DNA from: a candidate division KSB3 bacterium
Lineage (GTDB): Bacteria; Moduliflexota; Moduliflexia; Moduliflexales; Moduliflexaceae
Reading direction: 5' to 3'
Length of the DNA: 64,000 nt
Assembly (NCBI GenBank): GCA_002748425.1
Contig: PDSJ01000019.1
Coordinates: 1 to 64,000, forward strand
A program made the translations under genes and the position numbers. Below are positions 27,349 through 36,043 of this stretch, in pieces. Positions within the stretch are counted from its first letter, which is position 1. Every line of letters begins with the position of its first letter. The notes below the pieces were generated by a model that saw only the letters and a list, made by a program, of their open reading frames with translations, ran no database searches and was not told where the DNA came from.

Positions 27349-27409
27349 CTATGATAAAATATATACGCTATCGACAACGCTATGTAACACGACACCGCGA
27401 CGAAACATC

Positions 27410-28474
27410 ATGAAACATAAAGATCAATCTCGGCAGCGCCTCTTGTTCAGAGGCATTTTGGGGCTTCTCGCAGCCTGCTCTCTGCTTTGTCAGAGCTGCT
27501 CAAGGCCCCCTCGGTCACTCCATTCCGAACATTCTTTGGACCAAGGCTCGACATCATTCCGTTTTGGCGCAGTGCGCCATACCCTGGCTGATGTCTATGT
27601 GGAGCCGGATATGACTTCCAAACGTCTTAGTCAGTGCATATACGGTGATGTCGTCCGCCTTGAACGTGAGACAGAGTGGTGGTATTACGTGAAGGTCGGC
27701 CCATATCCCGAACTTGCCGGCTGGATACCGAAAACCTTTGTCACTCCTCTTGATGCCGACGCTCTTTATTTGAAAGAGCGTAAAATCACGACGATTGTCA
27801 TACGCCGGAAGCACAGTGATGTGTTTGTCTGGCCCAGTCAGACTCTGCCTCTTGCTATGGGCACTGAACTGCCTTTTCTCGGGGAAGCAGCGCAATGGTA
27901 CCTTGTCCGTCTGCCGACCAATGATATTGGCCGTATCGCTAAATTGGCGGTCAAACCCAGGAACAATCCTAATGCGTTGCGGGAACAGCCGTTGATTCAG
28001 ACAAAGAACGTTCCTGATCGCCCTGCCTCTCAAGGAAGGCAGGAGCTTTCGAAGAAGCCGTTGCCCATGATCTCTGTCCATCAGGAAGCCCCTGGACAGC
28101 GCCAGGATATTATCAGCACGGCAGAACAGTTTCTGGGGAAAACCTATATCTGGGGTGGTACTACGCCGCGCGGTTTCGATTGTTCAGGTCTGACGTATTT
28201 TGTCTATAAACTCAATGGTATCGAACTGCCGCGAGTGTCCTGGCTGCAATACCGTACGAAACTCGGAAAAAAGGTCCGGAAGAATCGTCTTATTCAGGGC
28301 GATCTTGTTTTTTTCGAGACCTATAAACCCGGGCCTTCGCATGTCGGGATTTATATCGGTAACAATAAATTCATTCATGCGTCCCCCAGGCACGGCGTCA
28401 GTATCAGCAGCCTGGATGAGCCCTATTTCAAGAGCCGTTACCTGGGCGCGAAAACCGTCTTGTCCAGAACGTAG
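27410..28474 (+). CDS. SH3-NlpC/P60 peptidoglycan endopeptidase, lipoprotein
   Basis: A 354-aa envelope enzyme that probably cuts peptide cross-links or stems of peptidoglycan. The N-terminus is a signal sequence ending in LLCQSC, a plausible lipobox. Two SH3-like segments follow (about residues 48-110, HTLADVYVEP...AGWIPKTFV, and 125-180). The C-terminal NlpC/P60 domain has the catalytic Cys in PRGFDCSGLTYFVYK, His in PSHVGIYIGN and a third polar residue at NKFIHASPRHG. It is a single gene with its own promoter candidate. Confidence 0.9.
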   Translation: MKHKDQSRQRLLFRGILGLLAACSLLCQSCSRPPRSLHSEHSLDQGSTSFRFGAVRHTLADVYVEPDMTSKRLSQCIYGDVVRLERETEWWYYVKVGPYPELAGWIPKTFVTPLDADALYLKERKITTIVIRRKHSDVFVWPSQTLPLAMGTELPFLGEAAQWYLVRLPTNDIGRIAKLAVKPRNNPNALREQPLIQTKNVPDRPASQGRQELSKKPLPMISVHQEAPGQRQDIISTAEQFLGKTYIWGGTTPRGFDCSGLTYFVYKLNGIELPRVSWLQYRTKLGKKVRKNRLIQGDLVFFETYKPGPSHVGIYIGNNKFIHASPRHGVSISSLDEPYFKSRYLGAKTVLSRT

Positions 28475-28738
28475 CGCCTGAATCGGTAGGATCTTTGAGG
28501 GCTGGACCAGCTGTGCTGTCTGCCTTCTCACGATCGACGATCTAACGGTCGACTGTCCTGATCTGCTCCTGGTGCAGCTCTCCGATCTCATTTTTCCCGG
28601 CATTCTTTTATTGACAACAGGCCCCCCAGTTGAAAGGAATATCCTGAAAATTTTCACCTTTTCAAGAATCTTCGCGCAGGCCGTGATTCTCTGGCATGCG
28701 TACAATGATATTTCAGAATGAGGAGGAGCGTAGTACAT

Positions 28739-29728
28739 ATGTATCAGGATATCCGAGTCATCAATGAAATGGTTCAGGCGGAGAGTGCTTTTGTCGACAC
28801 TCTGAAAGCTGAAATCGCCAAAGTGATTGTCGGGCAGGAGTATATGGTGGATCGCCTCTTGATCGGCTTACTGTCGAACGGTCACATTCTGCTGGAAGGT
28901 GTCCCCGGTCTGGCGAAAACCTTGACGGTAAAAACGCTTTCCGAATGTATTCATACGCAATTTCAGCGTATTCAGTTTACCCCGGATCTTCTGCCTGCCG
29001 ATCTGATCGGCACGATGGTGTATCATCAGAAAGACGGGACCTTTGTGCCAAAAAAAGGCCCCATTTTTACCAATATCGTCCTGGCAGATGAAATCAACCG
29101 CGCACCGGCGAAAGTGCAGAGTGGCCTTTTAGAAGCGATGCAGGAACGTCAGGTGACGATCGGCGATACAAGCTATCCCCTGGAAGAGCCTTTTTTAGTG
29201 CTCGCGACCCAAAATCCGATCGAACAGGAAGGAACCTATCCGCTGCCGGAAGCGCAAGTCGATCGTTTCATGCTGAAAATTACTATCAGCTATCCGACCC
29301 GTCAGGAAGAATTACAGATTACAGAACGTATGGCCGGCAGCACAGGGGTAAGCCCCAGACAAATCATCACGCCGGACGATATTCTCAAAGCCCGTTCCGT
29401 GGTGGATCAGGTCTATATTGATGAGAAGATTAAAGAGTATATCATCGACATTGTTTTCAGCACTCGCGAACCGCAGAACTTCGCTTTACCAGAGCTGGAA
29501 GACATGATCGAATACGGTGCCTCACCGCGCGCGTCGATCTATCTGCATAAAGCGGCGCGGGCCCATGCGTTTCTCCGCCGGCGCGGCTATGTGACTCCGG
29601 AAGACGTCAAAGCTGTAGGACTCGATATCTTACGGCATCGTGTCATTCTCAGTTACGAAGCTGAAGCCGAAGAACGGACAGCGGAAGATATTATTCGGCA
29701 AATTTTCGACACGATCGAAGTGCCGTAA
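28739..29728 (+). CDS. MoxR-family AAA+ ATPase
   Basis: MoxR ATPases act as chaperone-like partners of DUF58 and VWA proteins, often in maturation of exported or metal enzymes. The 329-aa protein has Walker A EGVPGLAKTLTVK, Walker B IVLADEINRAPAKVQ, sensor 1 ATQNPIEQEGTYPLPEAQVDRFM and the C-terminal lid with ASPRASIYLHKAARAHA. The ORF-track ATG at 28718 contains the ribosome-binding site of the better start (AGGAGGAG, then ATG at 28739). It is the first gene of a MoxR-DUF58-BatD set. Confidence 0.93.
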   Translation: MYQDIRVINEMVQAESAFVDTLKAEIAKVIVGQEYMVDRLLIGLLSNGHILLEGVPGLAKTLTVKTLSECIHTQFQRIQFTPDLLPADLIGTMVYHQKDGTFVPKKGPIFTNIVLADEINRAPAKVQSGLLEAMQERQVTIGDTSYPLEEPFLVLATQNPIEQEGTYPLPEAQVDRFMLKITISYPTRQEELQITERMAGSTGVSPRQIITPDDILKARSVVDQVYIDEKIKEYIIDIVFSTREPQNFALPELEDMIEYGASPRASIYLHKAARAHAFLRRRGYVTPEDVKAVGLDILRHRVILSYEAEAEERTAEDIIRQIFDTIEVP

Positions 29729-29832
29729 TGCTCTGCGCGTTTTCCCAGTATAGCCTGGACTATACCTAAAATGCTCTCCTGAACAAGGACAGGAACAGTA
29801 TTTTGTGAGAGTAGAAGCCCATAAATAAGCCT

Positions 29833-30708
29833 ATGATCCCGAAAGAAATCCTCAAGAAAGTCCGAGAAATCGAATTTTACACTAACCGGCTGGTCAGTGA
29901 TTCGCTGGCCGGGGAATATCACAGTGTCTTTAAGGGACGCGGTATGGAGTTCTCCGAAGTGCGCGAGTATCAGCCGGGCGACGATATTCGGCTGATCGAC
30001 TGGAACGTCACCGCCCGCATGGGACATCCCTATGTCAAGCTTCATGTTGAAGAACGTGAGTTGACCGTCATTTTTCTGGTTGATGCCAGTGCCTCCGGCA
30101 GCTTTGGCACGGTCGATCAGATGAAGGGGGAGCTGGCTGTCGAGCTCTGCGCGGTGCTAGCGTTTTCCGCTATTCGGAATAACGATAAGGTCGGTTTAAT
30201 TACGTTTACAGACGATGTTGAGAAATATATTCCTGCTAAAAAAGGGCGCAACCACGTCTTGCGGGTCATTCGGGAGCTGCTCTATTTCAAACCGCAGCGT
30301 GCAGGCACGAATATCCAGTCAGCCCTGGACTATCTCAACAAAGTCATCACACGCAAGGCTGTCATCTTTCTGGTGTCGGATTTTATGGACGATAGCTATG
30401 AGCAAGCCCTGCGAGTGACCAGCCGTAAGCACGATGTGATCCCGATTAGCATCACTGATCCGCGCGAAGAAGAGCTTCCGTCGGTCGGCTTGCTGGACTT
30501 GGAGGACGCCGAAAGCGGCGAGCGCCTGCTGGTGGACAGTTTCGATCCGAAAGTCAGAGACGCTTATAAAGCCATTGCGCGCCGGGAAGCAGCCAAGCGT
30601 GACCGTCTGTTTCGTTCGATGAAATTAGACCGCATCGAGCTACGCACGGATCGGCCTTATATGCAGACGCTGATAGCATTTTTTCGGCGACGCGCGAAAC
30701 GATATTAA
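29833..30708 (+). CDS. DUF58 domain protein
   Basis: A 291-aa cytoplasmic protein with the DUF58 signature GRGMEFSEVREYQPGDDIRLIDWNVTARMG and a VWA-like fold: the MIDAS-like DASASGSFG, then FSAIRNNDKVGLITFTDDVEKYIP and later VFLVSDFMDD. Such proteins accompany MoxR ATPases. It lies 104 bp after moxR; no terminator is visible between them. Confidence 0.92.
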   Translation: MIPKEILKKVREIEFYTNRLVSDSLAGEYHSVFKGRGMEFSEVREYQPGDDIRLIDWNVTARMGHPYVKLHVEERELTVIFLVDASASGSFGTVDQMKGELAVELCAVLAFSAIRNNDKVGLITFTDDVEKYIPAKKGRNHVLRVIRELLYFKPQRAGTNIQSALDYLNKVITRKAVIFLVSDFMDDSYEQALRVTSRKHDVIPISITDPREEELPSVGLLDLEDAESGERLLVDSFDPKVRDAYKAIARREAAKRDRLFRSMKLDRIELRTDRPYMQTLIAFFRRRAKRY

Positions 30709-30874
30709 ATATGACTGCTGTGCTGAAATTGTCGAAGAAAGACCAATATTTGTCTGCGCACAGAAATGTCAACGCGCAGCATTGACCGTGAACGTTAAGA
30801 CGTCTGATACAGACTGTGATGAGGAGTGTACACAGTGTGCTTTTGCGCGTAGTTGACGCATCATATAACGAGCT

Positions 30875-32329
30875 ATGAATCGAGAAATGTTTTCAGTGAA
30901 ACGCATCATTGAATCTGTTGCAATAGGAGTCTTGTTGTTGGCGGCCCAGGCTCAGGGAGCCTCTGCAGAAAGTCCGCCAGCAGACCAGAATGTGACGATT
31001 CTGGAATCGCGGTTTTCTACGACAACGCCTGTGGTGGGAGATTCGTTTCAGTATTCTCTGAAGTTTGATTATCGTAAGGGGCTTCGCGTAGACCCTGAAG
31101 AGCATTTTGATGAACAGAACGTGACGATTCTCGAACGCCGTGAGCGCGATGCACAAGAGTTTGAAGGCCGGATCATCGAGCAGTATGAATATCGCTTGAA
31201 AGCTTCGACGCCCGGACAATTTCAGTTCAGTCCGGTCTCGATAAATTACAGCGGGCCTCGTGTGAATTCGACAGCAGCTGTTGCCGATCCGGTTCAGCTC
31301 TCGGTGTCTGCGGTACTCGAACTTCGGGTGCTGACCAACAGCCCTTTGATGCTCGGTGAAGCGCTCGAACTGAGTCTGGAAGTGATTAAACGCAAGCCCG
31401 TGATGATTTCGGCCATGCCCCAAGAACTGAAAGCCGCTGTGCCGAAGCTGAAGCCTTTCGAACTGCTGGAACAACAAGCGCTGAAAAAGGCTGAGAGTGA
31501 AGATCCAGGGAACACTCCGACACCAGCGCCGGAGCCCCTGCTGTTTACCCTGGATCAGTCACAAGAGATTGCATCCCAACAGGTCGACGGCGGGACCATC
31601 GAACACTATCGCTACCACCCCAGCACACAAGCAGTGCAGGCCGGAGAATATGTCATCCCGTCGTTTACGGTCAGCTACCGGACAGCGAGCGGCGAAGACA
31701 TTGAGCAGCGAGTTGAAGAAACGAAGATTTTCGTGTTGAATCCCAGTTCTGCGAATCAGGAGATTGCAACAGATTACCGTTTTTTCACAGGACCGGCAAT
31801 TGTCGCAGTGGCTGTGCTGATCGGGGGGCTGTTCGTCTTTTTCTTCGTAAAATATCGTCAAGCGCGTAGAAGCGAGGAAGACTATGTCCCAGCGCCGCTG
31901 CCGCCCGGAGAAATCGCCCATCGGGAACTGACCGAACTTCAGGCAATGAACCTTCCGGCCAAAGGGGAGTTTAAGCAATATTACTTTTTGCTCTCGGACT
32001 CTGTGAGAAAGTTTTTGGGGGCGGAATATCGTTTTCACGTGTTAGAACGCACGACAGAGGAAATTCTGCACGACATCCGGCAGCAAGACATTCCAGAGCC
32101 GATCGCAGCTCGCATCAGCAGCTTTCTCCCGGAATCTGATATGGTCAAATTTGCGAAATACATCCCAAAACTGGAGCAGGCTGATGACGCTATGCAGCAG
32201 GCCTGGAAGATCGTGGACGAGAGTCTGGCTTATCACAATCTTTCAGAGGAAACTCCTCGCGTATCTGATCGTGATCCTTCAGAGGGTGCGGCTGAAGAAG
32301 CTCAGGGGACTCATGAAGGCTCTTCCTGA
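30875..32329 (+). CDS. BatD-like membrane protein with DUF4381-type cytoplasmic domain
   Basis: A 484-aa protein with an N-terminal signal sequence ending near AQGASA. A periplasmic Ig-like BatD region follows (residues ~35-290, two beta-rich segments), then one membrane helix (GPAIVAVAVLIGGLFVFFFVKY). The cytoplasmic domain (HRELTELQAMNLPAKGEFKQYYFLLSDSVRKFLGAEY...FLPESDMVKFAKYIP) matches the DUF4381/BatD tail. It completes a MoxR-DUF58-BatD trio. The usual BatA/BatB VWA genes are not found next to it. Confidence 0.85.
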   Translation: MNREMFSVKRIIESVAIGVLLLAAQAQGASAESPPADQNVTILESRFSTTTPVVGDSFQYSLKFDYRKGLRVDPEEHFDEQNVTILERRERDAQEFEGRIIEQYEYRLKASTPGQFQFSPVSINYSGPRVNSTAAVADPVQLSVSAVLELRVLTNSPLMLGEALELSLEVIKRKPVMISAMPQELKAAVPKLKPFELLEQQALKKAESEDPGNTPTPAPEPLLFTLDQSQEIASQQVDGGTIEHYRYHPSTQAVQAGEYVIPSFTVSYRTASGEDIEQRVEETKIFVLNPSSANQEIATDYRFFTGPAIVAVAVLIGGLFVFFFVKYRQARRSEEDYVPAPLPPGEIAHRELTELQAMNLPAKGEFKQYYFLLSDSVRKFLGAEYRFHVLERTTEEILHDIRQQDIPEPIAARISSFLPESDMVKFAKYIPKLEQADDAMQQAWKIVDESLAYHNLSEETPRVSDRDPSEGAAEEAQGTHEGSS

Positions 32330-32391
32330 TGGGAAACAGCCCCCACCAGGTATCAGCTTTCAGGACGTATCGTTGCAGAAGGAGGACAAGT

Positions 32392-32499
32392 ATGGATTTG
32401 AGCAATCTGCTGGCTGGCAGAACGCAGACAATGGGCGTGAACATTATCCGTTTAAGAAGGTCGCGAAAGCAGGCGTTTGAATTTTACGATGAGCAGTGA
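32392..32499 (+). CDS. Possible small protein of 35 aa with strong ribosome-binding site
   Basis: GAAGGAGGACAAGT directly precedes an ATG that opens MDLSNLLAGRTQTMGVNIIRLRRSRKQAFEFYDEQ. The perfect GGAGG at ideal spacing argues for real translation. The peptide is basic in the middle and matches nothing I know. It lies between the batD-like gene and the GNAT, where a VWA gene would be expected, so it could also be the remnant of a deleted gene. Confidence 0.35.
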   Translation: MDLSNLLAGRTQTMGVNIIRLRRSRKQAFEFYDEQ

Positions 32500-32602
32500 A
32501 ACGGAAATCGATCGTGCCATAAATATCCTCGCAAAGGTGATCAGAGAGAAGATTTGAACATGTTGATTACGCAATACACTGTCGTTCATGGAGGAACGAC
32601 GT

Positions 32603-33091
32603 ATGGATATGCTGGTTAAACTGTACGAGCTGCCTGCAGCGCCGCCTCTTGACATCGGCGGGATCCGAATTCGACGCATTATGGGGCCCGACAAACAAGC
32701 TCTCCTGGAGTGGCTGCGGGGACATTTTTCCTCTGTGTGGGCCGCTGAGTGCGAGATCGCGTTCTCCCGGCAGCCTGTTTCCTGCTTCATTGCCAGCAAC
32801 GCAGGGAAAATACGTGGCTTTTCTGTGTACGATGTGACGGCCAAAGGAATTTTTGGCCCGATGGGCGTCGCAGAAGAGTACCGTAGCAGGGGGATTGGGA
32901 AAAGCCTGCTGCTGACTGCATTACACGATATGCGCCATCAGGGCTATGCCTATGCAGTGATCGGCTGGGCCGGTCCGACGCGGTTTTACGAAAAATACGT
33001 CGGCGCAAAAGTGATCGAAGCTTCACAAGCGGAACGCGGCATGTATTCCGATCTGTTGCGGCACGATCCGAAGGTGAGCGCTAAGGGCTGA
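32603..33091 (+). CDS. GNAT-family N-acetyltransferase
   Basis: A 162-aa acetyltransferase. The acetyl-CoA motif A is GPMGVAEEYRSRGIGKSLLLTALHDM, followed by GYAYAVIGWAGPTRFYEKYVGAKVIE (motif B). The opening GIRIRRIMGPDKQALLEWLRGHF is a short receptor part. Substrate unknown. The ORF track starts at 32588, but ATGGAGGAACGACGT there is clearly the ribosome-binding site of the ATG at 32603. Confidence 0.88.
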   Translation: MDMLVKLYELPAAPPLDIGGIRIRRIMGPDKQALLEWLRGHFSSVWAAECEIAFSRQPVSCFIASNAGKIRGFSVYDVTAKGIFGPMGVAEEYRSRGIGKSLLLTALHDMRHQGYAYAVIGWAGPTRFYEKYVGAKVIEASQAERGMYSDLLRHDPKVSAKG

Positions 33092-33198
33092 ATTGACAAA
33101 CATGAAAGTGGCGCGCAGTTCGTTGACGAAAATTTTTTCCAGACAACGCGTCTGGGGCGAGAGCGCAGGTCATTTTACGAGAGGACTGGGAACACAAT

Positions 33199-33840
33199 AT
33201 GGCACAGATTAAAATCGACCTTCATGTGCATACATGCGAGCGTTCCGCGTGCGCGAGTTTGAGTGCGGAAGAACAGATTCAGGCCGCAATCCAGGCGGGC
33301 CTCGATGCTGTTGGTTTTGCTGATCACGATATACTCTGGCCAAAGGACCTGCTGCAAGACTTGAACCAGATGTACGCGCCGTTCAGAATTTTCAGCGGAA
33401 TCGAGGTCTCGGTGATCGGTGGCGAGCATATACTGGTCTACGGCATTGACGATAGACGCCTGGAAGAATATGCCTGGCATTATCCGGATTTATACGATCT
33501 GGTGCAGGAAGGCCAGGGATTTATGGCGCTCAACCATCCCTATCGTTTTACTCCGAATATTGAAATCGATTATCGCAATTATCCACCGCATGCGCTTGAG
33601 GCATATTCCAATCATATTGTGCCGCATTGCCAAAAACGTATTCTCTCGCTTGCAGAGCAATTTAATTTCAAGGTGATGAGTAATTCCGACGGGCATCATA
33701 GAGGTCAGATCGGTAAATACTATAACGTTTTTGAAGAGCTTCCGGAGAACGAACACGACTTGGCACAGCTCTTGAGACACGGAGACTTTCAGTGTGTCTC
33801 GCCTCAGTCCAAATCGGAATGCAGAGCATATACACGATGA
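33199..33840 (+). CDS. PHP-domain metal-dependent phosphoesterase
   Basis: A 213-aa PHP-fold protein. Metal ligands are visible in order: DLHVHTCERSACAS (His-x-His), GFADHDIL (Asp-His), SGIEVSVIGGEHIL (Glu, His), ALNHPYRF (His) and SNSDGHHRG (Asp-His). The family includes polymerase-associated and histidinol-phosphate phosphatases; the substrate here is unknown. Its TGA overlaps the ATG of the deacetylase-like gene (ATGA), pointing to coupled translation. Confidence 0.88.
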   Translation: MAQIKIDLHVHTCERSACASLSAEEQIQAAIQAGLDAVGFADHDILWPKDLLQDLNQMYAPFRIFSGIEVSVIGGEHILVYGIDDRRLEEYAWHYPDLYDLVQEGQGFMALNHPYRFTPNIEIDYRNYPPHALEAYSNHIVPHCQKRILSLAEQFNFKVMSNSDGHHRGQIGKYYNVFEELPENEHDLAQLLRHGDFQCVSPQSKSECRAYTR

Positions 33841-34997
33841 AAAATGTATTCATATATTCAAACGAGTTTGAGAAATTTGCCTATGACTCTTCGCACCCTC
33901 TGCAACCCTTGCGCTTTAAACTGACCTATGAGCTGGCAAAGTCTTACGGGCTCTTCAAATCTTCTCAAGAACGTGTTGTTAAGCCGAAACCCTGTGCAGT
34001 CGATGATTTGCTCAGCGTCCATTCGATCGATTACATCGAAGCTGTCGAACATTATAATCCGGATATGCCGGAATGGGACATGCAGGCTTATGGTTTGAAT
34101 ACGCTGGATAATCCTGTCTTTCCACAAGTCTATACATGGTCGCTTCTCTCTGTAGGAGCGAGCTTGCAGGCCACAAAACTTGTTGAGTCCGGGGAGGCTG
34201 AAGTTGCCTTTAATATCGGCGGCGGGCAGCATCATGCCTTTCGTAATCGCGCATCTGGTTTCTGCTATTTTAATGATATTGCGATTGCAGTTCAATATCT
34301 GCTGGACAAAGGCTATCGGGTTGCCTATGTGGACATCGACGCTCATCATGGTGATGGCGTGCAAAGTATTTTTTATCGCAGTGACAGAGTGTTGACAATC
34401 TCTCTGCACCAAAGCGGATTTTATGCTTTTCCTGGCACTGGCTTTGAGCGGGAAATCGGTGAGGAAGAGGGCGAAGGCTACACAGTTAATATTCCTCTCT
34501 TACAAGGCAGCGACGATGAGGTCTTCTATTACGCATTTTATGAGATCGTCCCTTTGCTGCTAAGGGCGTTTCAGCCGGATGTTCTGCTAACGCAACTGGG
34601 AGCCGACAGTTTGCGCACTGATCCGCTGGCGTCGCTGGACGTGACTACGAGAGGATTCTGCCGGGTGGTGGAAGGCTTGAAAGAGCTGTCTCCGGGAAAA
34701 TGGATCGCCTTTGGCGGTGGCGGCTATGATGTCTTTAACGTACCAAGAGCCTGGACCTTAGCCTGGGGCATTATGAATGAGACCGAACTGCCGGACAGCC
34801 TGCCGCGCCATTATAAAAAAGTGTTGCGGAAACTCGGAATTATTGAGGAGAAAAAGCCGCGCCTGCCCTATGAGCATCTGCAGGATAAGCACTATCAGAG
34901 TGATCTCAAAACTAAGATCCACATGTTGATCGAACTGGAGAAAACGATTAATTACATCAAGAATCATCAATTGGCACTCATAAGTGGGAAGAGCTAG
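33837..34997 (+). CDS. Histone deacetylase-family protein (AcuC-like)
   Basis: Zinc-dependent deacetylase fold, 386 aa. The active-site pieces are GGGQHHAFRNRASGFCYFNDIAIA (catalytic His pair), YVDIDAHHGDGVQSIFY (Asp and His zinc ligands), LLTQLGADSLRTDPLA (Asp ligand) and AFGGGGYD (transition-state Tyr). AcuC acts on acetyl-CoA synthetase lysines in Bacillus; relatives act on polyamines. The ORF-track start at 33792 lies inside the PHP gene. The ATG at 33837 gives the family start MKNVFIYSNEFEKF. Confidence 0.92.
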   Translation: MKNVFIYSNEFEKFAYDSSHPLQPLRFKLTYELAKSYGLFKSSQERVVKPKPCAVDDLLSVHSIDYIEAVEHYNPDMPEWDMQAYGLNTLDNPVFPQVYTWSLLSVGASLQATKLVESGEAEVAFNIGGGQHHAFRNRASGFCYFNDIAIAVQYLLDKGYRVAYVDIDAHHGDGVQSIFYRSDRVLTISLHQSGFYAFPGTGFEREIGEEEGEGYTVNIPLLQGSDDEVFYYAFYEIVPLLLRAFQPDVLLTQLGADSLRTDPLASLDVTTRGFCRVVEGLKELSPGKWIAFGGGGYDVFNVPRAWTLAWGIMNETELPDSLPRHYKKVLRKLGIIEEKKPRLPYEHLQDKHYQSDLKTKIHMLIELEKTINYIKNHQLALISGKS

Positions 34998-35017
34998 CTC
35001 AGGGACGTTGTCTGTTT

Positions 35018-35944
35018 ATGCAGAATTATATTATACGCCGTCTCTTATTGACGGTTCCGGTGATGCTCGGCGTCGTAACGCTGGTATTTCTGTTTATCCA
35101 TTTTATCCCCGGTGATCCTGTACAGGTCATGCTGGGAGAAAGCGCCGCTTCGGCCAATATGGAGGAATTGCGCGAAGGGCTGGGGCTCAATAACCCGCTC
35201 GGAGAGCAGTATCTCTCGTTTCTGAAAGGGTTGTTCACCGGCGATCTCGGCGTTTCGATCCATACAGGTCAGCCGATCGTCTCCAGCATCCTGGAACGTG
35301 TTCCCGCCACGCTGGAATTAACGATCTCCTCGTTGATCGTAGCGTTACTGATTTCGATTCCCTTAGGGGTGATTTCTGCGTCTAGACAATACTCTGTTCT
35401 CGACAACGGTTCGATGTTTTTCGCGCTGATTGGGATTTCTATGCCGAATTTTTGGCTGGGGCCTTTGCTGATTATTCTGTTTTCCGTGAATTTAGGCTGG
35501 CTGCCGGTGTCGGGACGAGGTGGGATCGCACATTTGATTCTGCCTGCGATGACGCTTGGGACTGCCCTTGCGGCCAAACTGACCCGGATGACCCGCTCGA
35601 GTATGCTGGAAATTCTGCATGAAGACTACATCACGACCAGCCGTGCAAAAGGACTCAGAGAAGGCTTCATTATGTTCAAACACGGCCTGCGAAACGCGCT
35701 GCTCCCTGTGATTACGGTATTTGGTATTCAATTCGGTGCACTCCTCTCAGGTGCGTTAATCACCGAAACCATTTTCGCTTGGCCCGGCATCGGGCGCTTG
35801 ACGATCAGCGCCATTCAGAAGCGCGATTATCCTCTTGTACAAGGCTGTGTGCTGTTCATCGCCTTTGGCTATGTTTTCGCCAATTTACTTACCGACCTGG
35901 CTTATGCTCTGGCCGATCCCCGCATCCGTTTTGAGAAAAGATAA
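35018..35944 (+). CDS. DppB/OppB-type peptide ABC transporter permease
   Basis: A 308-aa inner-membrane permease with six helices. The N-terminus YIIRRLLLTVPVMLGVVTLVFLFIHFIPGDPV and the EAA loop (SSMLEILHEDYITTSRAKGLREGFIMFKHGLRNALLPVITVFG) are typical of DppB/OppB, which moves di- or oligopeptides, or nickel in some relatives. It starts 20 bp after the deacetylase-like gene (AGGGACG upstream). The partners DppC, DppD/F and a binding protein are not next to it; a terminator follows at once. Confidence 0.92.
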   Translation: MQNYIIRRLLLTVPVMLGVVTLVFLFIHFIPGDPVQVMLGESAASANMEELREGLGLNNPLGEQYLSFLKGLFTGDLGVSIHTGQPIVSSILERVPATLELTISSLIVALLISIPLGVISASRQYSVLDNGSMFFALIGISMPNFWLGPLLIILFSVNLGWLPVSGRGGIAHLILPAMTLGTALAAKLTRMTRSSMLEILHEDYITTSRAKGLREGFIMFKHGLRNALLPVITVFGIQFGALLSGALITETIFAWPGIGRLTISAIQKRDYPLVQGCVLFIAFGYVFANLLTDLAYALADPRIRFEKR

Positions 35945-35955
35945 GACAGTTCCAG

Positions 35956-35998
35956 GAAATCCCGGCAATGGGCTATGACGCATCATCGCCGGGATTTC
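35956..35998 (+). terminator. Terminator after the OppB-type permease gene
   Basis: GAAATCCCGGC and GCCGGGATTTC form an 11-bp perfect stem with a 21-base loop, ending TTTCTTC. It sits between convergent genes 11 bp after the permease stop and may serve both. Confidence 0.65.
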
Positions 35999-36043
35999 TT
36001 CAGCAGCCAGATCTGTTTGGCCGCGATCCATATATGCCAGGAA

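Larger units (their letters stand above)
26985..27409. other. Intergenic region, 425 bp, between divergent genes
   Basis: Holds the leader of the minus-strand dehydrogenase, a possible 41-codon plus-strand ORF (27182-27307) and a plus-strand promoter candidate (27320-27348). The minus-strand ORF 27189..27395 in the track looks random. Confidence 0.6.
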
